Source: Microbacteriaceae bacterium UBA963
Lineage (GTDB): Bacteria > Actinomycetota > Actinomycetes > Actinomycetales > Microbacteriaceae
Direction of reading: 5' to 3'
DNA: 17,120 nt
NCBI GenBank assembly: GCA_002292955.1
Contig: DBCH01000026.1
Coordinates: forward strand, 701-17,820
Below, piece after piece: positions 5,308 through 12,803 of this stretch; the stretch's first letter is position 1; each line of letters begins with the position of its first letter. The position numbers were made by a program, and so were the translations under genes. The notes under the pieces were generated by a model that saw only the letters and a program-made list of their open reading frames with translations, had not been told where the DNA came from and did no database searches.

Positions 5308-7722
5308 GTGAATCCCTCACCTCTCGATGCCAAACTCGACGCTCTTGTTGGTGGCAAGACCGCCACGGCGTTGGCCAAGGCGTTCGGCATGAAGACCGTG
5401 GGCGATCTGGTGGGGCACTTTCCGAGGCGTTACGCCAAGCGCGGTGAGCTCACCGCGGTGGCCGACGTGCCCCTGGATGAGAACGTGTCGATTGTTGCCG
5501 AGGTGCTCGACGTGCGCTCGCGCCCCATGCGCGCCAAGCGCGGATCGATTCTGGAGGTGCGCCTCACCGACGGCTCGGGTGGCACCATCACGCTCACATT
5601 CTTCAACCAGGCGTGGCGCGAGCGCGACCTCGCTCCCGGTTCGCGCGGCATCTTTGCCGGCAAGGTGAGCCGGTATCGAGGCACACTCCAACTGGCGCAT
5701 CCCGACTACGAACTCTTCGATAACTCCGGCACAGACATGGAGACGGGAGCGCCGGTTGCCATGGATCCCGAGGCGTGGGCCAAGCAGCCGCTGCCTCTCT
5801 ACGCAGCCACGTCCACGTTCTCGAGTTGGCAGATGGCAAAAACGATTGCCCTCGTGCTGCCCACGTTGGGCGATCTGGCCGATCCGCTCGAGGGAGTGTT
5901 GAGCGACGCCGAGCGAACCGAACGCGCACTCATGCCGTTCGTCGATGCCCTGCGCCTCGTTCACCAGCCGGCAGAGGATGTCGACTGGCAGCGTGCCCGA
6001 GACACCCTCCGGTTTATCGAGGCCCTTGTTCTGCAGTCGGCCCTGCTGGAGCGGCGAGCCGAAGCTCGCTCGCACCGCGCCACCCCGCGACCGGCAAAAG
6101 GCGACGGCATGTTGGCCCGTTTTGATGCGGCTCTTCCCTTCTCGTTGACCGGCGACCAGCAGCTCGTGGGCGGGGAGATTGCCCACGACTTGGCAGCGGA
6201 TGCTCCCATGAGTCGCTTGGTGCAGGGCGAGGTGGGTTCGGGCAAGACGCTCGTGGCGTTGCGCGCCATGCTCCAAGTGGCCGACACGGGTGGGCAGGCC
6301 GCACTGCTTGCGCCCACCGAGGTTCTGGCAGCGCAGCACCTGCGCTCGGTGGAGAAGGTGCTCGGCGCCGAACTGTGCACGCTCTTAGCGCCCACGCTCA
6401 TCACGGGCCAGTTGCCGGTGGCGCAAAAGCGGGCGGCGCTCTTGCGCGCAGCGGCTGGGCAAGCGCACATCGTGATCGGAACCCATGCGCTGCTGCAAGA
6501 CAACGTGCAGTTCTTCGACCTCGGGCTCGTGGTGATTGATGAGCAGCACCGTTTCGGCGTGGAGCAGCGACACCTCCTGCACGCCAAGGCCGAGAACGTT
6601 CCGCACACCCTCGTGCTCACGGCCACCCCCATTCCGCGAACCGTGGCCATGACGGCGTTCGGCGACCTCGACGTCTCGGTGATTCGTGAGCTGCCCGCCG
6701 GGCGCGCGGGCATCACGTCGCACTGTGTTGCGCTGGCCGAACATCCCGCGTGGATGTCGCGCGTGTGGGAGCGCGTAGCCGAGGAGTTGGCGCTGGGGCG
6801 GCAAGCCTTTGTGGTGTGCCCGGCCATTGATGCGGCAACCCTCGAAGAAGACGATGGCGGCGCTGGCGGGTTGAGTAGCGCCGAAGGCGCGTATCGAAAC
6901 CCCTCGTCTGGTTTCGATACGTCAACTTCGTTGACTACTCAACCGGCGGGTCGATCGGAAGGCGCGGCGTCTCGCGGGTTGAGTAGCGCCGAAGGCGCGT
7001 ATCGAAACCCCTCGTCTGGTTTCGATACGTCAACTTCGTTGACTACTCAACCAGCGGGGGCGTCAACTTCGTTGACTACTCAACCAGCGTATGAGGATGC
7101 CCCGAAGCGACTCTCGGCGGTCACGGAGGTTCTCGAGCAGTTGCGCGCCCTGCCCGTTCTGGCCGGCCGCCGCATCGAGGCGTTGCACGGTCGCCTCTCG
7201 AGCGACGAGAAAGACAGCATCATGCGCGCCTTTGCCGACGGCGAGATTGATGTGGTGGTGGCCACCACGGTGATTGAGGTGGGCGTGGATGTGCCCAATG
7301 CGTCCACTATGGTGGTGCTCGACGCCGATCGCTTTGGCGTCTCGCAGTTGCACCAGCTGCGCGGGCGCGTGGGTCGCGGCGGGGTGCCGGGTCTCGCTCT
7401 CTTTGTGACCGATGCCGAGCCCGACACCGTGGCCCGCGAGCGGGTGGAAGCCGTAGCCGCCACCACCGACGGATTTGAACTCGCGCGCATCGACCTCGAA
7501 CTTCGCGCCGAGGGTGACGTTCTGGGTGCCCGGCAGTCGGGTGGGCGTTCCGGGCTTCGCTTGCTGCGCGTGACACGCGACGGCGACCTCATCGCCGAGG
7601 CCCGCGAGGTGGCGGCCGGCATCCTGGCCAACGACCCCACGTTTGCCGCGCATCCCGCTCTGCGGGAGGCCATCACCCGCAGACTCGACGAATCCGAGCG
7701 CGCATTCCTCGACAAGAATTAG
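5308..7722 (+). CDS. recG: ATP-dependent DNA helicase RecG with an in-frame repeat-derived insertion
   Basis: A helicase that remodels stalled replication forks and branch-migrates Holliday junctions. From GTG 5308 it is 804 residues, against roughly 700-740 usual for the family. An N-terminal wedge/OB domain comes first, followed by Walker A GEVGSGKT (307-314), DEQHRFG (411-417), TATPIPRT (438-445), VATTVIEVGVDVPNA (651-665) and QLRGRVGRG (683-691), all intact. Residues about 521-594 are not RecG sequence: they are the translated chromosomal repeat of cluster D, containing the peptide LSSAEGAYRNPSSGFDTSTS twice plus a partial copy. The insert lies between AFVVCPAID and the ALHGRL segment, in a region of variable length, so activity may be kept. 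The TAG stop forms part of the coaD -10. Confidence 0.93.
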   Translation: MNPSPLDAKLDALVGGKTATALAKAFGMKTVGDLVGHFPRRYAKRGELTAVADVPLDENVSIVAEVLDVRSRPMRAKRGSILEVRLTDGSGGTITLTFFNQAWRERDLAPGSRGIFAGKVSRYRGTLQLAHPDYELFDNSGTDMETGAPVAMDPEAWAKQPLPLYAATSTFSSWQMAKTIALVLPTLGDLADPLEGVLSDAERTERALMPFVDALRLVHQPAEDVDWQRARDTLRFIEALVLQSALLERRAEARSHRATPRPAKGDGMLARFDAALPFSLTGDQQLVGGEIAHDLAADAPMSRLVQGEVGSGKTLVALRAMLQVADTGGQAALLAPTEVLAAQHLRSVEKVLGAELCTLLAPTLITGQLPVAQKRAALLRAAAGQAHIVIGTHALLQDNVQFFDLGLVVIDEQHRFGVEQRHLLHAKAENVPHTLVLTATPIPRTVAMTAFGDLDVSVIRELPAGRAGITSHCVALAEHPAWMSRVWERVAEELALGRQAFVVCPAIDAATLEEDDGGAGGLSSAEGAYRNPSSGFDTSTSLTTQPAGRSEGAASRGLSSAEGAYRNPSSGFDTSTSLTTQPAGASTSLTTQPAYEDAPKRLSAVTEVLEQLRALPVLAGRRIEALHGRLSSDEKDSIMRAFADGEIDVVVATTVIEVGVDVPNASTMVVLDADRFGVSQLHQLRGRVGRGGVPGLALFVTDAEPDTVARERVEAVAATTDGFELARIDLELRAEGDVLGARQSGGRSGLRLLRVTRDGDLIAEAREVAAGILANDPTFAAHPALREAITRRLDESERAFLDKN
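6869..7085. repeat. Repeat cluster D inside recG, read in frame
   Basis: Two near-identical 76-bp inverted elements: forward 33-bp unit 6869-6901 plus reverse 35-bp unit 6910-6944, and forward 6977-7009 plus reverse 7018-7052, each with an 8-bp centre CCTCGTCT. A truncated fifth copy of the right half lies at 7061-7085. Forward units carry a GCGCC-GAA-GGCGC hairpin and reverse units a GTCAAC-TTC-GTTGAC hairpin. The two elements are offset by 108 bases, a multiple of three. The forward unit has stops in two frames (GGT TGA and GTT GAG TAG), and recG uses the one open frame. Flanking recG motifs are undamaged. Confidence 0.94.
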
Positions 7723-7725
7723 GCT
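7720..7725 (+). promoter_or_regulatory. Putative -10 element of a leaderless coaD promoter, overlapping the recG stop
   Basis: TAGGCT, six bases, then ATG 7732. The first three bases are the recG stop codon. The only possible Shine-Dalgarno is GGGG at 7726-7729, too close to the ATG. The spacing equals that at thiL, rsmD and recG. Confidence 0.55.
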
Positions 7726-7731
7726 GGGGTC

Positions 7732-8217
7732 ATGCGCACTGTTGCAGTTCTGCCCGGGTCGTTTGATCCGGTCACCCTCGGTCACCTCGACGTGATCGCT
7801 CGCGCCGTCAAAATCTTTGACGAGGTGCACGTAGTGGTGGTTCACAACCCCGGTAAAAGCGCGCTGCTGCCCATCGCGCAACGCGTCACGCTGATCGAAC
7901 AGGCACTCGCGGAGGCTGGCATCGACGGCGTTGTGGTTGCGCAATGGTCGGTGGGTTTGCTCGTCGACTACTGCACTGAGGTGGGAGCCACCGTGCTTGT
8001 GAAGGGCCTGCGCAGCAACCAAGACGTTGCCTACGAAACCCCGATGGCGCTGGTGAATCGCAACCTCGCCGGTGTCGAAACCGTCTTCATGTTGCCCGAG
8101 CCGGGGCACGCCTACGTGTCGAGCTCTCTGGTTCGCCAGGTGGCAGCCCTCGGCGGAGACGTGCGCCCGTACGTGCCGCACGTGGTGGCCGAATACCTCG
8201 CCACACACGGGAGTTAG
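7732..8217 (+). CDS. coaD: Phosphopantetheine adenylyltransferase
   Basis: Transfers AMP from ATP to 4'-phosphopantetheine, giving dephospho-CoA, the penultimate step of CoA synthesis. It has 161 residues, standard for the hexameric bacterial enzyme. GSFDPVTLGHLDVI (9-22) holds the nucleotidyltransferase (T/H)xGH signature at TLGH (15-18). KGLRSNQDVAYE is the conserved central motif, and SSSLVRQVAALGGDV near the C-terminus is the ATP-phosphate loop. The ATG at 7732 is fixed by the conserved N-terminus and the TAGGCT six bases upstream. It is the probable first gene of the coaD-DUF177-rpmF-rnc-mutM group; the next gene starts one base after its stop. Confidence 0.96.
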   Translation: MRTVAVLPGSFDPVTLGHLDVIARAVKIFDEVHVVVVHNPGKSALLPIAQRVTLIEQALAEAGIDGVVVAQWSVGLLVDYCTEVGATVLVKGLRSNQDVAYETPMALVNRNLAGVETVFMLPEPGHAYVSSSLVRQVAALGGDVRPYVPHVVAEYLATHGS

Positions 8218-8218
8218 C

Positions 8219-8746
8219 ATGGCCAGATTTGTTCCCACGCCCTTTACGGTGGGCGTTCACGACCTCATGCACCGCCCCGGCGAGCAGCGCGAGAAGCTTT
8301 TTGACATCGTTTTGCCCGAACAGATGGGCGAGGGCTTGGTGGCCGTGGCCAAAGGTGCGCGCATGCACCTCGACGTGCGGCTCGAATCGGTTCACGAGGG
8401 CATTCTGGCCACTGTTGACGTCGATACTGAGGCGTCGGGCGAGTGCGGCCGGTGCCTCGAGCCGCTCACCGAAGTTGTTCAAGTCGATATTCAAGAGCTT
8501 TTCGCGTATTCTCTAGACGAAGCCTTTGACTATTGCGTGACAGACGACCATGTTGATCTGGAACAAATGGTGAGAGACGCGGTAGTGCTTGCACTGCCGT
8601 TCCAGCCGGTTTGTCGGCCGGAGTGCGCTGGTCTCGATCCCGAGACAGGTGAGCGTCGCAGCGAAGGGCAGGCACAGTCGCCGGGCGAGTCAATTGACCC
8701 GCGCTGGGCTGCGCTCCAGAAGCTGGCTTCCGAACAAGACTCATAG
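8219..8746 (+). CDS. DUF177 (YceD-like) domain protein
   Basis: A 175-residue cytosolic protein of the DUF177/YceD family, which lies next to rpmF in most bacteria and is linked to 23S rRNA accumulation or large-subunit assembly. Two Cys pairs are visible: GECGRC (Cys76, Cys79) and VCRPEC (Cys132, Cys136), the pattern of the family and suggestive of metal binding. The acidic, flexible C-terminus ends in WAALQKL. ATG 8219 is chosen because GGGAG (8209-8213) lies 5 bases upstream and coaD stops at 8217, implying translational coupling. A longer frame from 8072 would overlap coaD and is not credible. Confidence 0.9.
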   Translation: MARFVPTPFTVGVHDLMHRPGEQREKLFDIVLPEQMGEGLVAVAKGARMHLDVRLESVHEGILATVDVDTEASGECGRCLEPLTEVVQVDIQELFAYSLDEAFDYCVTDDHVDLEQMVRDAVVLALPFQPVCRPECAGLDPETGERRSEGQAQSPGESIDPRWAALQKLASEQDS

Positions 8747-8796
8747 CGAGTCGCACTTTTTCTTACATCACGTTCAACTAAGGCAAGAGGTAGATC

Positions 8797-9000
8797 ATGG
8801 CTGTTCCCAAGCGGAAAAAGTCTCGCTCGAACACGCACTCACGTCGCTCGCAGTGGAAGGCCGAAAACACCACTTTGGTCAAGACCATCGAGAACGGCAA
8901 GGTTGTCTACAGCCTCCCTCACCGCGCCAAGGTCGTTGAAGACTCTGCCGGCACGCCCCTCTTCATGGAGTACAAGGGCCGCAAGGTCGCCGACGTCTAA
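8797..9000 (+). CDS. rpmF: 50S ribosomal protein L32
   Basis: A 67-residue basic protein starting MAVPKRKKSRSNTHSRRSQW, the classic L32 N-terminus. It has no cysteines, so it is the zinc-free form, as in several other actinobacteria. The C-terminal part (SLPHRAKVV, YKGRKVADV) is the longer tail that I recall from Microbacteriaceae and their relatives. A good Shine-Dalgarno, AGAGG (8786-8790), lies six bases before the ATG. Placement between DUF177 and rnc is the usual order. Confidence 0.95.
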   Translation: MAVPKRKKSRSNTHSRRSQWKAENTTLVKTIENGKVVYSLPHRAKVVEDSAGTPLFMEYKGRKVADV

Positions 9001-9019
9001 CCAGGATGTCTCACCACTC

Positions 9020-9694
9020 GTGACCGCGCGTTCGGGGGTAGAAGCACTGCTCGGTGTCGATATCGACGCTCAGTTGTGCCAGTTGGCGCTGACCCACCGG
9101 TCGTACGCCTACGAGAGCGGCGGCACGCCGCACAACGAGCGCCTTGAGTTCTTGGGCGATTCCGTGCTCGGCCAAGCAGTGACGGTTTTGCTCTACACCA
9201 CGTTCCCGCAGCTTCCCGAGGGCGAGTTGGCCAAGCGCCGGGCTGCCCTGGTCTCAACCCAGGCTCTCGCGCGCATCGCACGCGGGATCAACCTCGGGCC
9301 GAGCATCCTGCTGGGTAAGGGTGAGCAGCAGACGGGCGGATCCGACAAGGATTCGATTCTGGCCGACACCATGGAGGCCCTCATCGGCGCCACCTATTTG
9401 TCTGCCGGTCAGGCCGTTGCCACCGATCTCGTTGAGCGTCTGGTTGAACCCCTGATGAACGATGAGGAGACCTTTGGGTCGCACATCGATCCCAAGACAA
9501 GCCTGCAGGAGGCCGCCGCCGCGCGAGGGCTCCCGGTTCCGCACTATTCGGTTGAGTTCTCCGGCCCGGATCACGCGCGCGTGTTTGCCGCCACCGTGGT
9601 GGTGGGCGAGGTCACCGGCTGGGGCACCGGCACCAGCAAGAAGCACGCCGAGATTGCTGCTGCTCACCACGCGTACGAGCAGCTCACGGCCTAA
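9020..9694 (+). CDS. rnc: Ribonuclease III
   Basis: A double-strand-specific endoribonuclease for rRNA precursor and mRNA processing. It has 224 residues. The signature NERLEFLGDSVL (39-50) carries Glu43 and Asp47, and ADTMEALIGA (115-124) carries Asp116 and Glu119, completing the two-metal site. A C-terminal double-stranded-RNA-binding domain runs from about DPKTSLQEAA (158) to the end, with the conserved GTGTSKKHAEIAAA (202-215). The GTG at 9020 is the best start: family sequence begins just after it, and upstream codons overlap rpmF. The only Shine-Dalgarno-like string, AGGA at 9003-9006, is 13 bases away, so initiation may depend on coupling to rpmF. Confidence 0.95.
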   Translation: MTARSGVEALLGVDIDAQLCQLALTHRSYAYESGGTPHNERLEFLGDSVLGQAVTVLLYTTFPQLPEGELAKRRAALVSTQALARIARGINLGPSILLGKGEQQTGGSDKDSILADTMEALIGATYLSAGQAVATDLVERLVEPLMNDEETFGSHIDPKTSLQEAAAARGLPVPHYSVEFSGPDHARVFAATVVVGEVTGWGTGTSKKHAEIAAAHHAYEQLTA

Positions 9695-9700
9695 CGCATC

Positions 9701-10597
9701 GTGCCCGAGCTTCCCGAGGTCGAAGTGGTGCGTGCCGGGCTGGCGCCGGCCGTCACGGGTTCCGTTTTTCGCAGCGTGCAGGTGCTCGACACCCGTTCGC
9801 TCAAGCGTCACGATGCTCGGCGTGGCGACTTTGTCGGTCTGCTCGAGGGCGCCTCGGTTCTCGAGATTAGGCGGCGCGGCAAGTTTCTGTGGATGCCGCT
9901 GGCGAACACAGTGGGCGCGGGCCACGGCGATGCGCTCGTGGTGCATCTCGGCATGAGCGGTCAGGTGCTTCTGCGCGAAACGGATGCTCCCGACGACCGA
10001 CACCTGCGCGTGCGGATTGTGACCGTGATGCCCGACGGCAAACCGGTCGACGTGAGATTTGTAGATCAGCGCATCTTCGGCTCGATGGCGGTTGACCAGC
10101 TCGTTGAGGGAATCGGCGGTCTTGTTCCCGCGCAGGCCGCGCACATCGCGGCCGATCCGCTCGAGGCGGATTTCGACGACGACGCTTTCGTGAGAGCGCT
10201 TCGCAAGCGGCGCACGGGAATCAAGCGCGCCCTGCTGGATCAGGGTCTCATCTCAGGCATCGGCAACATCTACGCCGACGAATCTCTGTGGCGGGCCCGC
10301 CTGCACTACGACAGACCCACGGATGCCCTCACGGCGGCCAAGGCGCGGGAACTACTCGGTCACGTGCGTGACGTTTTGGTGCAGGCGCTGGCCGAGGGCG
10401 GCACCAGCTTCGACGCGCAGTACGTCAACGTGAACGGACAAGCCGGTTACTTTGAACACAGCCTGAACGCCTACGGCCGACAGGGCGAAGCGTGTTCGCG
10501 CTGTGGGGCCACCCTGCGGCGCGAGTCGTTCATGAATCGCGGCTCACACTTTTGCCCACTCTGCCAGCGACTGCCGCGCAGGCGATCCGCCAAGTAA
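9701..10597 (+). CDS. mutM: Formamidopyrimidine-DNA glycosylase
   Basis: A base-excision repair enzyme that removes 8-oxoguanine and formamidopyrimidines and nicks the abasic site. It has 298 residues. After Met removal, Pro2 of PELPEVE is the catalytic nucleophile and Glu3 is the adjacent acid; Lys61 in RGKFLWMPL is the conserved beta-hairpin lysine. LHLGMSG-type sequence (VHLGMSGQVL), the helix-two-turn-helix segment GLISGIGNIYADE, and a zinc finger with Cys265, Cys268, Cys285 and Cys288 are all intact. The GTG start is six bases after the rnc stop. In many actinobacteria smc follows this gene; here a catabolic unit follows instead. Confidence 0.96.
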   Translation: MPELPEVEVVRAGLAPAVTGSVFRSVQVLDTRSLKRHDARRGDFVGLLEGASVLEIRRRGKFLWMPLANTVGAGHGDALVVHLGMSGQVLLRETDAPDDRHLRVRIVTVMPDGKPVDVRFVDQRIFGSMAVDQLVEGIGGLVPAQAAHIAADPLEADFDDDAFVRALRKRRTGIKRALLDQGLISGIGNIYADESLWRARLHYDRPTDALTAAKARELLGHVRDVLVQALAEGGTSFDAQYVNVNGQAGYFEHSLNAYGRQGEACSRCGATLRRESFMNRGSHFCPLCQRLPRRRSAK

Positions 10598-10624
10598 TCT
10601 AGAACCAGAGCACGTGACACCAAC

Positions 10625-10630
10625 GGAGGT
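10625..10630 (+). promoter_or_regulatory. Ribosome-binding site deciding the IclR regulator start
   Basis: GGAGGT four bases before ATG 10635. It favours this ATG over the in-frame GTG at 10614, which has no Shine-Dalgarno. Confidence 0.75.
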
Positions 10631-10634
10631 GACC

Positions 10635-11405
10635 ATGGCAGAGCCCGAACAGATTCGCGGCGCCAGCGTTACCTCGCGTGCGCTCTCGGTGCTCGGCGCG
10701 TTCGAGGGGTCGAGCGGCTCGCTCACGGTGGCGCGCATTGCTGCTCGCGCCCAGCTGCCACTGTCTACTACTTACCGCATGGTGCACGAGCTCGAACAGT
10801 GGGGTGGCCTGCGCAAAGGTTCCGACGGTAAGTATCAGGTGGGCTTTCGCATCTGGGAACTCGGCCAGTTGGCCGGCCGGCGACTGCGCGACCGAGCGCA
10901 CCCGTTCTTGCAGGACCTGTTTGACCTCACGCACGAGAACGTTCACCTGGCCATTCGTGAGGGAACGCAGAGCCTCTACGTCGACAAGATCTACAGCTCG
11001 CGCAAGATGCCCCAGGTCTCGCGCATCGGCGGTCGACTGCCGCTGCACGCCACGGCCGTGGGGCGCGTGCTCCTGGCGGCCCAGCCCGACTGGTTTGTCG
11101 ACGCGTACCTGCAGCGCGAGCTCGAAGCGCCCACGCCCAAGACCGTCACCGATCCGCGCATCCTCACCCAGCTCATCGACGATGTGCGCCGCGACGGCTA
11201 TTCGGTGACCATTGAGCAGATGCGCATGAGTGCACTCTCGGTGGCCCGACCCGTGGTGTTCAACGGCCAAACGGTCGCGGCCCTCGGACTGGTCTTTGAG
11301 GCCTACCGCTACCGCGAGGTGCAGAGGTTCATGCCCCAATTGCGTGGCACGGTGGAGCGCATTGAGTTCGCCATGGCGGGCCGACCCCTCACCATCGGCG
11401 AATAG
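10635..11405 (+). CDS. IclR-family transcriptional regulator
   Basis: A 256-residue regulator. The N-terminal winged helix-turn-helix (about 11-75) includes SVTSRALSVLGAF, TVARIAARAQLPLSTTYRMV and GKYQVGFRIWELG, close to the IclR pattern. The C-terminal effector-binding domain (about 90-250) has RLPLHATAVGRVLLA and a conserved GYSVTIEQMRMSALSVARPV segment. Family members usually control catabolism of aromatic or carboxylic compounds by effector-dependent repression or activation. It is co-directional with the P450/dikinase genes and about 100 bases upstream of them, so it is the likely local regulator. A perfect 17-bp palindrome lies between it and the P450. The effector is unknown. The ATG 10635 is set by GGAGGT. 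Confidence 0.93.
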   Translation: MAEPEQIRGASVTSRALSVLGAFEGSSGSLTVARIAARAQLPLSTTYRMVHELEQWGGLRKGSDGKYQVGFRIWELGQLAGRRLRDRAHPFLQDLFDLTHENVHLAIREGTQSLYVDKIYSSRKMPQVSRIGGRLPLHATAVGRVLLAAQPDWFVDAYLQRELEAPTPKTVTDPRILTQLIDDVRRDGYSVTIEQMRMSALSVARPVVFNGQTVAALGLVFEAYRYREVQRFMPQLRGTVERIEFAMAGRPLTIGE

Positions 11406-11428
11406 CGCCCAAAAATCTCCAGAAGTCG

Positions 11429-11445
11429 TTCTCACTGAGTGAGAA
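11429..11445. promoter_or_regulatory. Candidate IclR-regulator operator (perfect 17-bp palindrome)
   Basis: TTCTCACT-G-AGTGAGAA, perfect 8-base arms about a single central base, 67 bases upstream of the P450 start. IclR-family operators are typically short palindromes near the controlled promoter. A second small palindrome, GGAAT-C-ATTCC, sits at 11460-11470, with centres 28 bases apart. Alternatively the hairpin could end the regulator's transcript, but no T-run follows it. Confidence 0.5.
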
Positions 11446-11459
11446 GAGATTGTCGCGGA

Positions 11460-11470
11460 GGAATCATTCC
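11460..11470. promoter_or_regulatory. Second small palindrome upstream of the P450 gene
   Basis: GGAAT-C-ATTCC is perfect over five-base arms. It resembles in shape the E. coli IclR consensus (GGAAAT-N-ATTTCC) but is shorter. It lies between the 17-bp palindrome and the P450 ribosome-binding site and could be an accessory operator. Arms this short can arise by chance. Confidence 0.3.
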
Positions 11471-11497
11471 GGGGGCAAGATGAATCAATTCGCGTTC

Positions 11498-11504
11498 AAG
11501 GAGG
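11498..11504 (+). promoter_or_regulatory. Strong ribosome-binding site of the P450 gene
   Basis: AAGGAGG, eight bases before ATG 11513. It decides this start over the upstream in-frame TTG 11450 and ATG 11480, and it predicts efficient translation. Confidence 0.8.
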
Positions 11505-11512
11505 AACCACTC

Positions 11513-12760
11513 ATGGCACCTACCGCTACCGAGGCCAAGCCTTTCAACAAGGACTATCACGGCTTCGAGCCGTTCAAGCTCACCAACCCGTTCCCTTCCT
11601 ACGCTGCGCTGCGCGAAGAAGCTCCAGTGATGTGGGACGACCGCATCGGCATGTTCGTGGTCACACGCTACGACGACGTCAAGGGCGTGTTTGACGACTG
11701 GGAGGGCTTCTCGTCTAAAGACGCGCAGTCGCCCATTCGCCCACTCGGTGCCGCCGCCAAGAAGGTGATGGCCGACGGTGAGTTCACCACCTACTCCGGC
11801 CTCTCAGCTCGCATCCCACCGGAGCACACGCGCATCCGTGAGGTGGCCACCAAGGCATTCACGCCGCGTCGGTACAAGGTGCTTGAGCCCTTCATTCGAG
11901 AGAACGCCGACGCTCTCATTGACGCCATGGTTGCCAAGGGCGGCAACTCGGGAGACATCCTCACCGATGTGGCCTACGACCTGCCCACGATCACCATCTT
12001 TGCGCTCATCGGTGTTCCCAACGAGATGACCGACCTCGTCAAAGAGTGGGCCACGTCGCGCTCAGCGCTGACGTGGGGTGACCTCACCGACGAAGAACAA
12101 GTACCCCACGCGCACAACATGGTTGCGTACTGGAGCTTCTGTCAGAAGTTGGTGGCCGATGCCAAGGTGACACCCGGCGACAACCTGGTGACCGACCTCG
12201 TGAACTTGCAGGCTGCCGGCGAAAAAATCTCAGACCACGAGATCGCCTCGTTCCTTTACAGCCTGCTCTTTGCCGGACACGAGACCACGACCACGCTCAT
12301 CTCTAATGCCGTGCGCCAGTTGCTCATTCACCGCGAAGCCTGGGAGCAGATTTCGACCGACCCCGCAAAGATCCCCGGCGCCATTGAAGAAATTCTGCGC
12401 ACCGCGGGAAGCATTGTGGCCTGGCGTCGCACCGCCGAGAAAGACGGCGTTGTGGGGGGAGTGGACATCCCCAAAGGCTCCAAGCTGCTACTCGTCATGG
12501 GTGCCGCCAACCGCGACGGAAGCCAGTTTGTCGATCCCGACAAGTTCGACATCGAGCGCGCCAACGCGCGTACCCACCTGTCGTTCGGATTCGGCATTCA
12601 CTACTGCATCGGCAACATGCTCGGAAAGCTTCAGGTGCGCGTTGCGCTCGAGCAGCTCACCAAGAAGTTGCCCAGCCTGCGCGTGACCAAAGGCGAAGAC
12701 ATCGAGTTTGGTGACAACCTCTCGTTCCGTGTTCCCCTTGCCGTACCCGTGACCTGGTAA
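11513..12760 (+). CDS. Cytochrome P450
   Basis: A soluble class I-type bacterial P450 of 415 residues. The I-helix oxygen-activating motif AGHETTT (254-260) is present, as are the K-helix ExxR (Glu293-Arg296) and the haem loop FGFGIHYCIG (358-367) with Cys365 as thiolate ligand. PPEHTRIR (102-109) is the usual C-helix segment. The C-terminus ends in the common beta-strand FRVPLAVPVTW. It should insert oxygen into, or O-dealkylate, a small substrate, but sequence motifs alone do not reveal which. A ferredoxin and reductase are needed and none is seen in the window. It is the first gene after the IclR regulator and candidate operator, followed 43 bases later by the dikinase genes, so a shared catabolic role is inferred. 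I cannot assign a CYP family. Confidence 0.95.
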   Translation: MAPTATEAKPFNKDYHGFEPFKLTNPFPSYAALREEAPVMWDDRIGMFVVTRYDDVKGVFDDWEGFSSKDAQSPIRPLGAAAKKVMADGEFTTYSGLSARIPPEHTRIREVATKAFTPRRYKVLEPFIRENADALIDAMVAKGGNSGDILTDVAYDLPTITIFALIGVPNEMTDLVKEWATSRSALTWGDLTDEEQVPHAHNMVAYWSFCQKLVADAKVTPGDNLVTDLVNLQAAGEKISDHEIASFLYSLLFAGHETTTTLISNAVRQLLIHREAWEQISTDPAKIPGAIEEILRTAGSIVAWRRTAEKDGVVGGVDIPKGSKLLLVMGAANRDGSQFVDPDKFDIERANARTHLSFGFGIHYCIGNMLGKLQVRVALEQLTKKLPSLRVTKGEDIEFGDNLSFRVPLAVPVTW

Positions 12761-12803
12761 CAACGGGTCCTCCCCCCTTCCCGACTCATCAAAAAGGAAA
12801 GCA

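Noticed and set aside
5317..6339. A 340-codon minus-strand frame within recG, and a similar one at 9254-10144 opposite rnc/mutM
   Set aside because: Both are shadows of strongly supported genes, with no recognisable domain.
6869..7085. recG as a pseudogene disrupted by repeats
   Set aside because: The frame is uninterrupted and every helicase motif on both sides of the insert is intact, so a functional, enlarged protein is more likely.
7063..8238. A 391-codon minus-strand frame across the recG end and coaD
   Set aside because: It is antisense to two well-supported genes with intact catalytic motifs. His/Gly/Val-rich nonsense composition is typical of shadow frames in GC-rich DNA.
11429..11445. 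The palindrome as an intrinsic terminator of the IclR gene
   Set aside because: The stem is AT-balanced and no T-run follows; an operator fits its position better, though termination is not excluded.
11450..11512. N-terminal extension of the P450 from TTG 11450 or ATG 11480
   Set aside because: AAGGAGG lies eight bases before ATG 11513, and the extra residues would be encoded by the palindrome and Shine-Dalgarno region.
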